Below, in pieces: positions 1 to 7,658 of a stretch of 57,181 nucleotides of DNA. The stretch comes from an uncultured Planctomycetaceae bacterium (GTDB taxonomy: Bacteria > Planctomycetota > Planctomycetia > Pirellulales > Pirellulaceae), in the NCBI GenBank assembly GCA_903863885.1, contig CAIPEB010000199.1, positions 1-57,181 on the forward strand. The letters run 5' to 3'. Both the position numbers and the translations under genes were made by a program. The first letter of the stretch is position 1. Each line of letters starts with the position of its first letter. The notes below the pieces were generated by a model. It made no database searches, was not told where the DNA came from, and was given only the letters and a program-made list of their open reading frames with translations.

Positions 1-473
1 CGACGTGCATCGGTAGAGCGTCAACAGCGGTTCGTACACAAACACGGCAAGCCGACGCATCGCAGTTATTTGAAGGCAAAGGACAACAATCACCCTCGCG
101 GATACAACTCCAGCGATTCAGTATCGCCTCCAAAACCTGAGTGACGCAACCCTTGCCCCCGACACCCGTCCTGTGTCGGCGGGCGTGTGAAAACGCGCCA
201 GGTTCCTGGCTGGCCAGCCGGGCACGACCTGCGACGACTTCTAGTCGGAGAGAGGTTCGATGATCGGGTGATTCCGTGTCTCATCGAATCATGTTTCTCA
301 CGTAACTTCACCCTCCTGCTTGCGGGACGGGCAAAGGCGAGGCACGAGCCTGCGGGGAGGGCGATCGAGGTTCGCACAATTTGCGAATAGCTCTCCAGAT
401 GGAGAAGCGAAGTCGTTGACGAAAGTCAAGCGGTGTCCGCAGGGCTAAGCCCGACGAGGCCGAAAGACTGTGT
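1..473. other. Left-edge stretch without a supported gene
   Basis: Short overlapping open frames exist on both strands, but none has a recognisable motif, a convincing ribosome binding site or planctomycete-like composition. It may hold the 3' flank of whatever lies left of the window. Nothing further could be assigned. Confidence 0.5.
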
Positions 474-701
474 TCAACCGGTAGCGGCCGAATGAGCATC
501 TACCGGCGAGCCACCCAAACCGCCGCTTGGTTGCACTGCCTGCTTCGGCGGTTGCGTTTGCGGCTGTCCGACGAGACGGTCGCCCAACGCTGCCTCACGT
601 CGTCGCAAATCAGCAAAAATTGCGTGAACGTCGTAGCCGAATGCAGCGGCCAGTCCTTCACGGACCTTCCGGACGGAGGCAACAATAGGATCATCATGCA
701 T
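474..701 (-). CDS. Small hypothetical protein partnered with a VapC-like PIN gene
   Basis: A 75-residue protein beginning MHDDPIVASVRKVREG, followed by an FGYDVHAIFADLRRREA segment. This pattern (MHDxPIVxEVRxxRxxxA, then a Y-D-hydrophobic-F stretch) is known to me from short proteins encoded directly behind PIN-domain VapC-like genes; their role as antitoxin or accessory protein is not established. The start is set at 701 because the recognisable family sequence begins there; the longer open frame (to 758) adds a basic, unrelated leader. The start overlaps the end of the decayed PIN gene by 8 nt, an arrangement expected of translational coupling. The last ~30 residues are Pro/Gln/Gly-rich and may be a read-on past the normal C-terminus. 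The gene appears open although its partner is broken. Confidence 0.6.
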   Translation of the reverse strand: MHDDPIVASVRKVREGLAAAFGYDVHAIFADLRRREAALGDRLVGQPQTQPPKQAVQPSGGLGGSPVDAHSAATG

Positions 702-1157
702 TGCCGGTTCCCTCCAACAACTCTTCCGGAGTACAGATCGTCGGCATGGCGAAACCACGCTCGCTGGAGATCCGCCTCACCCGCCGCGAAATCTGAGCAT
801 TGGCCAAGTGCCTGCAGTTCCACGTCAACATTTACTCTACGCCATGGACGGTTGCCAGGGGGATGTGCGCCGCGTCTCGAACCGCCTTCTCCGGAAGCCC
901 CCCAGCCTCGACGATCACGGCAGTCAGAGCTTCAGCGTCCGGAGAGGAGGCCAAGACGGAGAGCAGCTCAACCAGTTGGAGCCGTTTCCGCACCTCCGTT
1001 TCATCACCCGCCGAATTCATCGAGCACGACCTGAGAAACAACCAATCGGAAACGAGGACGGCACTGCTGCCACCAGTCACGCGTGACTTGGATGCCCGCC
1101 GCATTACTCTCAGCGGGCCAATCGGGTCGCACCTTCGCTGGTGTTTGGCCATTCATA
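694..1157 (-). pseudogene. Decayed VapC-like PIN-domain toxin gene (two frameshifts, N-terminus missing)
   Basis: Three frames on the minus strand join into one PIN-type protein. From about 1090 to 1010 the frame reads VTRDWWQQCRPRFRLVVSQ and then VLDE. After a frameshift near 1005-1013 it continues SAGDETEVRKRLQLVELL through LPEKAVRDAAHIPLATVHGVE. A TAA at 832-834 interrupts it, and a second frameshift there leads into LTWNCRHLANAQI and the C-terminal ICTPEELLEG. The order SAGD - LPEKAxxDAxHIxxAxxHGxxxLLTWNCxHxANA - ICTPEEL is characteristic of a VapC-like PIN family. The usual N-terminal segment with the first catalytic acid (YLETTIPSYL-like) is not visible upstream, so the gene is both shifted and N-terminally lost. 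A functional toxin is very unlikely unless these are sequencing errors. Confidence 0.75.
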
Positions 1158-1275
1158 ATGACCGCGGCCGCGGATGCCCGCTGTTGTTGAACGAATTCAG
1201 TGCATCCCGCTGTGCACGGACCACGCCGACAGCTCCGTACACTCATTTCCGCTCGGTCGCCGACCGTCGACCACA

Positions 1276-1301
1276 AGACGCCTCCGCGGTGGAAGGCGTC
1301 T
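1276..1301 (-). terminator. Hairpin downstream of the FAD oxidoreductase gene
   Basis: A perfect 8-bp inverted repeat, AGACGCCT and AGGCGTCT, is separated by a 10-nt G+C-rich loop. It lies 25 nt past the stop codon of the minus-strand oxidoreductase gene, where a terminator is expected. No clear U-run follows, so intrinsic termination is plausible but not proven. Confidence 0.4.
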
Positions 1302-1325
1302 GCCGCGCAGCAACCGGAGACATTT

Positions 1326-2996
1326 TCATCGAGTTTGCCTCGGCGCCGGCGTGTTGGTGATTGCTTCCGGACGCACGATCTGCTTGGCGGCCTCAAGTCT
1401 TTCCAGCAACGCCGCATAGCTCACGTCCTGCACGCTCACCCGGCTATCAATGGCAAGCCCGGAGGCGATGGCCGCGCTCTGGCTCAACGCCATGAAGACG
1501 GGCTCCATGCGAATCGAACCGTGCGCCACATGCGATGCCGACAGACAAATCGGCGAGAAGAGGTTCTCGCATTCGCCTTTCCTTGGGATGATCGAGCGAT
1601 AGGAAATGCCATACGGTTTTGGGGGCGTACGCCAGATAACGCCGTCGTTTTGCGCCTTGCCGTTCTCCGTGACAAAATGCTGAACCACATGCGAGTCCAT
1701 GCCAAACGAGCCGAGTCCGATCGGGTCGGCTGCCCGCCGATCGCCTGAGCAGTCGTGCTGTGTCACGACATAGTCGCTCACCATCCGCCGCGCTTCGCGA
1801 ATATAGATCATCCAAGGCCAGCCGCCATTGTCGGTGAACTCATCCTTGGGCAAGCCATAGGCGCTCGTCCTCAGGCGTATGTCTTCCGGAACCCGCGGAT
1901 GATTGGCCATCGTCCAGAGGAAACCGCGGATGTAGGTTTCGTGCTCCCTCTCGATCTCGCGGCGACGCTCATAGCTTGCCTCCGGATAATCCCAGTTTGC
2001 ACCAGGAAGGTCTGTGCCGACGGCGTGCATGTTGTTCCAGTCGACTTTCTTCCCGTCTGCAAGCGGCTCGATGAGCGCCGGCAAACGGGTGTCGCCCGCA
2101 TCGAAGTTGCGCAGCAGCAGTTCATGGTCGATTTCGCGATAACCGGACGGCTTTTCGATCGGAAGTCGGTTCGCCGGATCCGTCGTGAGGCAGACGCGGT
2201 AATTATAGGCCTGAATCTTCCTGTCACCCTGACCGTTCTTGATGCCGTCCACTCGGAAAATATGAGGCAGTAACCCGCTGGTCGCGTCGCCCGGTTGGAT
2301 GTAAGGATCGACTTCCGTGACGAAGTGGTCCTTGTCGCCTTGACCGTAATGAACTCGCGGCGATGTGTCTCCTCGCCTCACGCCAGCAAGGTCTTCGCCA
2401 TATTGGCTCTCCGGCTCGCGTCCAACGGTATAACTCACCCCCGCAGCGGCCATTAAGTCGCCGACATAGGTCGCATCAATGAACATTCTTCCGCGATAGG
2501 TCTTGCCGCTTAACGTCGTAATGGCAGTAATGCGTTGACCTGCCATCGCCACGCCCCGACCCGAAGTGCGGTCGAGCTGTTCGTTGTAGATGACCGTCAC
2601 CCCCGCAGCCGCAATCATCTGCTCGAACACCCGCCTTCCGACGTGTGGTTCGAAACTGCGGACGTAGTTCTTGCTGTAGGCTTTTGCGACACCGTCATAG
2701 AATTCAGAAGCGATGCCGCCAAAAGTACTCCGATAGCCAAGAAAATCTGTCGCGCCGAGTCCGCTCGCACTCATTCCGCCAGCGAAGCTGGTGGGATTTA
2801 TCCAGATCACCGAACGCCCCTCGCGCTTGGCGGTAATCGCGGCAATCACCGCGCCGGACGAATCGCCATAGACTACGACATCATGCAGCGCGCTCGTCTC
2901 CGTCGTCGGCGAGAGTGGGGAGTCAGAAGGACCACGGGCATTCAGCGGAGGCATGGCGATGCAACAACCGAAGATCAGAGCAAGCGGAGTTTGCAT
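1326..2996 (-). CDS. Secreted FAD-dependent oxidoreductase
   Basis: A 556-residue protein of the FAD-dependent oxidoreductase group found widely in planctomycete and verrucomicrobial polysaccharide loci (FAD_oxidored type). A hydrophobic N-terminus (residues 1-20) looks like a signal peptide. The dinucleotide-binding segment is at about 38-60 (DVVVYGDSSGAVIAA, then RSVIWINP); the usual GGTPAG-type turn is GDSSG here. It is followed by GGMSASGLGATDF (73-85), a conserved flavin-contact stretch, and by FIDATYVGDLMAAAGV, the typical second FAD motif. Substrates of this family are mostly unknown; a role in oxidising or eliminating sugar derivatives is an inference from context. It lies 77 nt downstream of the large GH20-like gene on the same strand and is probably co-transcribed with it. 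Confidence 0.85.
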   Translation of the reverse strand: MQTPLALIFGCCIAMPPLNARGPSDSPLSPTTETSALHDVVVYGDSSGAVIAAITAKREGRSVIWINPTSFAGGMSASGLGATDFLGYRSTFGGIASEFYDGVAKAYSKNYVRSFEPHVGRRVFEQMIAAAGVTVIYNEQLDRTSGRGVAMAGQRITAITTLSGKTYRGRMFIDATYVGDLMAAAGVSYTVGREPESQYGEDLAGVRRGDTSPRVHYGQGDKDHFVTEVDPYIQPGDATSGLLPHIFRVDGIKNGQGDRKIQAYNYRVCLTTDPANRLPIEKPSGYREIDHELLLRNFDAGDTRLPALIEPLADGKKVDWNNMHAVGTDLPGANWDYPEASYERRREIEREHETYIRGFLWTMANHPRVPEDIRLRTSAYGLPKDEFTDNGGWPWMIYIREARRMVSDYVVTQHDCSGDRRAADPIGLGSFGMDSHVVQHFVTENGKAQNDGVIWRTPPKPYGISYRSIIPRKGECENLFSPICLSASHVAHGSIRMEPVFMALSQSAAIASGLAIDSRVSVQDVSYAALLERLEAAKQIVRPEAITNTPAPRQTR

Positions 2997-3073
2997 GCGT
3001 TCAGGCCTCGTTTCTTCTGGAGGGACGGGCTTCCCTGGGGTACACGAGTTGACCTGTTAATGTCACGGTTCGT

Positions 3074-6000
3074 TCAGTCGACCAGTTCAACCAGGTACTC
3101 GGCGATGGTCACTCCGAACTGGCCGTCCAGATGTGGCGTGAACGCCGCAATCGCGGGCTTGGACGGAGCAGGAATCCTGGCCGTGGCCGTCGCTGCGGCG
3201 ACATCGTGGTACTCGTGAACCATGAACCAGTCGCCGCCGCCAACTGCGGGCACCTTGACGACGAGATGGAACGGTTGGCCCGGTGTCACGAACGACGCCG
3301 GCAAACGCAACACGTACACGCCGCTGATCCCGAACGTCGTGTTCGCGTTGCGAGTATCGCCGCCGTGGAGATATCGAAGTTCCACACCATCGGCCTCCCA
3401 AGAACTGTCTTTCGCCTGTGACGTCCGGAATTCGAGCAAACGTTTCCCATCGCACCACAGTTCGGCGTTCCCCGGTCCATAACCGGTTCCGCCGACAAAG
3501 GCGATGGCGGTGGGCTGCTTCTCCGGGGCCGGTGCCGTCAGCCAGGACAATTCGCCGTTCTGGTGCGCGTACACCCAGCCTGAATCGACCGAGCCCAGGT
3601 AGCATCGATACGCTCCTCGCTGGCGCGGTTGTTCCGCCCAACGCTCAAAACCATCGATCCATTGCCACGAACGGCCCTCGTTCGATTGCAGCCGAGCAAC
3701 GATGCCCGGATCAACGGTTTGATAGGTAGCGCCGGTCGAATCGGGTGACGGCCGGTCGAATGGCCGTTCGCGCCCGTCACGATCCAATCGCACGAGTGGC
3801 TGCGCACGATCGATGTGCTCCACAAAATCATATTTCACTTGCCGAGTGCCGTCCGCGGTCACTTCCACTAACTGAGGTTCGCCCCACAACGCCCAATTCC
3901 AACTGGGCGCACTGCGATCCTGAGCACGCGAATACGAATCCGTCATGAAGCGGAGTCTCACCTGCCTGGTGTTTTTCGCCGCTGCCTCACGAGACTCGGT
4001 CGATGCCGCATCGCCCCCGGCCGCAGAGGACGCGAACGGAGCGACCGGGATGTCCCAGTGCTCCCACGCGTTCGTGCGCCGAGCGACATCTTTGCGGAAG
4101 ACGGTCTGCCATTGTCCGTCGTGCGTCTGGGCCTGCACCGTGAAGACGACGCCCAGTCGGTAGAAGTCAAACTTGTTGTCACAGCCGATGTCGGTGCTCA
4201 AGTACAGCCCGGGCTGCCGGGCCCGGCAAGAATCGGGAACGATGTCGTGCTGCTTCTGCCAGGGAATGAACAGAGGATTCGCAATCGAGCGGCGGACCAG
4301 TTCGGGCACTGGCCGCGTTAGGTCACCGGCTGTCAGGGACATGGCTTCGGGAACGCGCACGATACGGATGGAGTCGATTCGCACACGCGATTTCGCCGGA
4401 ACATCGATCCTGAGTTTGGCCAACGTGCCGCGCCAACCGGGAGCAATCTGGCACACCTTGAATTCGTTCGAAGCTGAAGTCTCCGCGTTGCGCACGCGTG
4501 CCTCCGAGAACGGATATGCGTCGGCAGGCTGCGCGGCCAGATCGGCAGCAGTCGCCCAGAACAGGCGAACGCGGCCGCCTTGATTTGATGCGATCACCAG
4601 CTCGACGAAACACCGTTCGTCGACCGGCACCGACAACCGCTGGCTTTGCACGACAAACGGGCCCGAACCGCTCGCCTCGCTGACCAGCGCGCCCTGCTCA
4701 ACGCGGGGCGGCGACAATTCGTGCACTTCGGTCCACCCTTCCGGCTCGCCTGGCCGTTCAAACATCCACGCCTGAACGGCCTTCGTGTCGGAGCTGAGCG
4801 ATGCCACAAACTGATCGCGTTGCGACTGCAGCGCCTCAGTGACTTTGGCGCACAGTCCGTCCGTCCAATCATAGTCGTCGTCGTAATTAAGTTGGTAAAT
4901 GCGCTGGTTCTCGCTCGCGGCGGCCAGCGCCGCGTCAAACCGTGCCAGGACATCACCTGCGGCAGCGCCTTCCGCGATCAGTCGTTCGGCCAACCGGTGC
5001 GCAAGAACGGCCCGGCACATACACTGCGATCGCCGCGTGGATACGTAAAGCAACCGTAATCGCTCGGCATTGAACGATTTGTTGGCCTGCAATTCAAATC
5101 CATTCCAGGCAAACTCCTCCTGCACATAGACGGGCTTGTACAGATCCGGCGCATTGCCGACGTACGCCTGATACGCCTGTGACGCCAGGTCGACTGCGCG
5201 ATCGGCCTGAACACTCAAGTATTGAAAGTCCCGATGCAACGGGGCGCCGGTGGACGGGTACTGCGAACCGTAGACGCCTTCGAGCATCATCGCGTCATTG
5301 ACACAGGAACCTTCGTCCATGACCCGGGCGACGAGGCTTCCCACCGTATCGCCGTAGTGCATCCGATAGGCGTAGTTCAGAAAGTCCGTCTGATTGTCAT
5401 TGTCGAGGCCGGGCACGCCGGCGTTGCGCCAGAGGTACTGTGAGGCCAGATAACCGAACACCTCGGTGTTGGTCCATTCAAAGATGTACCCCATAGCGCC
5501 GAATCCGCCGGCCTCGTAGATGTGCTGCTGACATCGTCGTTCATACGCCAGATCGCCCCCCATGCCGCCATTGCACCAGTTGTTGTTGATGCTGGCGATG
5601 CGCCGCATCGCGTTCGTACAGGAACCGCCTCGTCCGCCAAGACTGGCCACCCGTTCTCGGCCCAGAAAACTCACGTACTTGTCTTCGTCGGCTTCAAGAA
5701 TAATGAACCTCGCCTTGCGTCCCTGCTTCTCGTCGATATAAGCAAACCACTTATCGCGCTCCGCCTGCGTTTTGCTTTCGGACACCATGCGGGACAGCAG
5801 AACGTGCGAGATGAGAAAGATCTCCTGCGGCCGGCCGGTTTCGGCCGCAGATTTCTGGATCATCTGGTCAAAGACCTTGAACAACCACGAGTAGTACTCC
5901 ACTTGAACGCCCAACGGCGGATTGTTCTGGTCCGTTTCCTGGACCGACTTGAATCCATAGGTCTGCGCCCATGGCTGCCAGAAGGTCTCGTAGCACTTCG

Positions 6001-7051
6001 CGTTCTGATTGGGCACGTGCAGCGCCTCGGGGTCCTCGAACACGAAGCCGTTGAAGCCGATCTCCACAATCCTGCGGACAATGGCCTCCCAGTACTCGTG
6101 AACACCCGGATGAAACGGTATTAACTCCGCAGCGCCGCCGGCATTCGCGTCCGGGTGCTTGATGCCGTACGTTCCGTTGAACGAGTTCTTGCCGATGTAC
6201 GCGTAAACTTGTACGCCCCGTCGATTCGCGTAACGAATCAGTTCGGGCAGAAACTCGCGCCGGATGTTCCGATGCGTGAATCGGTGCGGCACCTTCTTGC
6301 CCGTCGCCGGGTCGAGGAAATAGGAGTCCACATCGAGCGTGGTCTCGTCGTAACCTGGCAGCGTGAAGGGCCAGTTGCCGTACATGCACAGCGCCCAGCC
6401 ATTGCACTTGTGCAGGGCCGACCAGTCAACCAGCCACTTCCACTCGTCGAGTGTCCAGTTGCCGTTGTCATAGCCCTCAAGCCGATTGTAGCCGGAGTAC
6501 CACGTCATCTGCGGGGACAGACAGCGCCAGGGAAGATCGGGCCAGTCGCGGATGGTCAGGCAGGGCAGGCTCGTGTTCAGACGCCATACGCCCTGTACCG
6601 TATCGCTCCCGCGGATCAACTGGTTCACGGTCTGAACACCATAAAACAAGCCCCACTTGCCTTTTCCGACCACCGTGATGCCCTGCTCGGCAATGCACAG
6701 CACCGACGCCTCGGAACTGGTCTGCGGCCGAGCCAGGAACTCGCGGTCGCACGGCGCGAGCCAATCCTGCACGTATCCTTCCTCGACTGATCCCAAGCGT
6801 ACGGACACGGCTCGTCCATCGTGCGGCAGATAACTGTCCAGCGACTCCCGCGCGGCCATTTCGGTATCAGTGGGACGGCGCGGCTCGAGGTACTTCGCTG
6901 GCCCCAGCTGCAGGTCGCCGGTCTGCCGCTGTATTTCCTTTGGATAGGGAAGCAGTTTAAGCGTCTGGTTCTGCCCGGCCGGCAACGCATGTACGACGAC
7001 CAACAGGTCCACCAAAAGCGCCAGTCCGAGTATCCGAAGTACCTTGGTCAT
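3074..7051 (-). CDS. Very large secreted GH20-like (zincin-fold N-domain) glycoside hydrolase
   Basis: A 1325-residue protein with a signal-like N-terminus (1-25). Residues ~32-150 resemble the GH20 domain-2 zincin-like fold (LLPYPKEIQRQTGDL; WGLFYGVQTVNQLI at 133-146), which precedes hexosaminidase and alpha-glucuronidase barrels. Residues ~165-600 form a probable TIM barrel with LTIRDWPDLPWR and a candidate acidic pair E339-D340 in GFVFEDPEALHVPN; the canonical GH20 D-E signature is not evident, so neither the specificity nor the family number can be set. The C-terminal ~550 residues look like consecutive beta-sandwich modules, ending in a secreted-binding-like domain. Overlapping ATGA with an upstream PAS fragment suggests possible coupling. 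It is roughly twice the length of ordinary GH20 enzymes. Confidence 0.75.
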   Translation of the reverse strand: MTKVLRILGLALLVDLLVVVHALPAGQNQTLKLLPYPKEIQRQTGDLQLGPAKYLEPRRPTDTEMAARESLDSYLPHDGRAVSVRLGSVEEGYVQDWLAPCDREFLARPQTSSEASVLCIAEQGITVVGKGKWGLFYGVQTVNQLIRGSDTVQGVWRLNTSLPCLTIRDWPDLPWRCLSPQMTWYSGYNRLEGYDNGNWTLDEWKWLVDWSALHKCNGWALCMYGNWPFTLPGYDETTLDVDSYFLDPATGKKVPHRFTHRNIRREFLPELIRYANRRGVQVYAYIGKNSFNGTYGIKHPDANAGGAAELIPFHPGVHEYWEAIVRRIVEIGFNGFVFEDPEALHVPNQNAKCYETFWQPWAQTYGFKSVQETDQNNPPLGVQVEYYSWLFKVFDQMIQKSAAETGRPQEIFLISHVLLSRMVSESKTQAERDKWFAYIDEKQGRKARFIILEADEDKYVSFLGRERVASLGGRGGSCTNAMRRIASINNNWCNGGMGGDLAYERRCQQHIYEAGGFGAMGYIFEWTNTEVFGYLASQYLWRNAGVPGLDNDNQTDFLNYAYRMHYGDTVGSLVARVMDEGSCVNDAMMLEGVYGSQYPSTGAPLHRDFQYLSVQADRAVDLASQAYQAYVGNAPDLYKPVYVQEEFAWNGFELQANKSFNAERLRLLYVSTRRSQCMCRAVLAHRLAERLIAEGAAAGDVLARFDAALAAASENQRIYQLNYDDDYDWTDGLCAKVTEALQSQRDQFVASLSSDTKAVQAWMFERPGEPEGWTEVHELSPPRVEQGALVSEASGSGPFVVQSQRLSVPVDERCFVELVIASNQGGRVRLFWATAADLAAQPADAYPFSEARVRNAETSASNEFKVCQIAPGWRGTLAKLRIDVPAKSRVRIDSIRIVRVPEAMSLTAGDLTRPVPELVRRSIANPLFIPWQKQHDIVPDSCRARQPGLYLSTDIGCDNKFDFYRLGVVFTVQAQTHDGQWQTVFRKDVARRTNAWEHWDIPVAPFASSAAGGDAASTESREAAAKNTRQVRLRFMTDSYSRAQDRSAPSWNWALWGEPQLVEVTADGTRQVKYDFVEHIDRAQPLVRLDRDGRERPFDRPSPDSTGATYQTVDPGIVARLQSNEGRSWQWIDGFERWAEQPRQRGAYRCYLGSVDSGWVYAHQNGELSWLTAPAPEKQPTAIAFVGGTGYGPGNAELWCDGKRLLEFRTSQAKDSSWEADGVELRYLHGGDTRNANTTFGISGVYVLRLPASFVTPGQPFHLVVKVPAVGGGDWFMVHEYHDVAAATATARIPAPSKPAIAAFTPHLDGQFGVTIAEYLVELVD

Positions 7052-7467
7052 GCTGAATATCCAGTGCTTGACTCTTGTGAACGCGAGATGATCTCAGAAA
7101 CGGGCAGCTTGGGCGATTTCTGCAACTTACCTGCAGGTTTCGCGCAACAGATGCGATGCCACTGCAGTTCCGGGTGACCGATCAACCGCCGGCCCGTGCG
7201 CGCAACTCGCGCATCCTGTTCGGTTGGAATCCGCCCGAAGTCACCGGGGCAGATGTCGCGTGGTCGCCTACCTGAAACGTCGGACTTCTGTTTGAGTTCG
7301 TGGCGCATCACGAGGCACTTGTTGACCGCCACATGCCAGCCTTGAGCATTTTCGACGAAAGACGCAACGTCCGGTCGCCGGTCGAAGAGCGTCTGCAGCA
7401 AGGCAACATCGACCACCGACAAAACGCCCCCAATGCCATTCATCGGTGCATTTGTGCGAGATTTCAC
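7048..7467 (-). pseudogene. Truncated PAS domain of an AraC-type regulator
   Basis: Residues ~18-104 of this 139-codon frame read VVDVALLQTLFDRRPDVASF, then a VAVN, a KSDVSGRRPRDI and a TEQDARVARTGRRL segment. This matches in order the N-terminal PAS sensor of planctomycete AraC-family regulators (DxALLxxLFDxxPDVxFFVKDxxGRYxAVNxxL, KSDLIGRTAxEVFP, QDxxVLRTGxPI). After residue ~104 the similarity stops and about 35 unrelated residues lead to a TGA that overlaps the ATG of the GH20-like gene. No helix-turn-helix AraC module follows. The likely explanation is a deletion that removed the DNA-binding half of a local regulator. Whether the fragment is still translated is unknown. Confidence 0.65.
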
Positions 7468-7643
7468 CGATTGATCCGCTCCTGGTGCAAGACACCGACT
7501 CCGTTCCGCGCTAGATTACTGTCTGGGAAGCCGCCCTTGAAGAACCGGGATGCTCGATTATGAGAAAACGGTTTCATGGCCGCCGGCACAGTACCGGGAT
7601 TCGGAGTGACACCAAGGGCGGATGTGATTAGTCCGCGCGTCGT

Positions 7644-7648
7644 GGAGG
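7644..7648 (+). promoter_or_regulatory. Ribosome binding site setting the S9 peptidase start
   Basis: GGAGG lies 10 nt before the ATG at 7659. This favours that ATG over the in-frame GTG at 7653. Confidence 0.6.
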
Positions 7649-7658
7649 TGGTGTGGGA

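Noticed and set aside
694-1157. Functional toxin-antitoxin module
   Set aside because: Two frameshifts and a missing N-terminus in the PIN gene; kept as a pseudogene.
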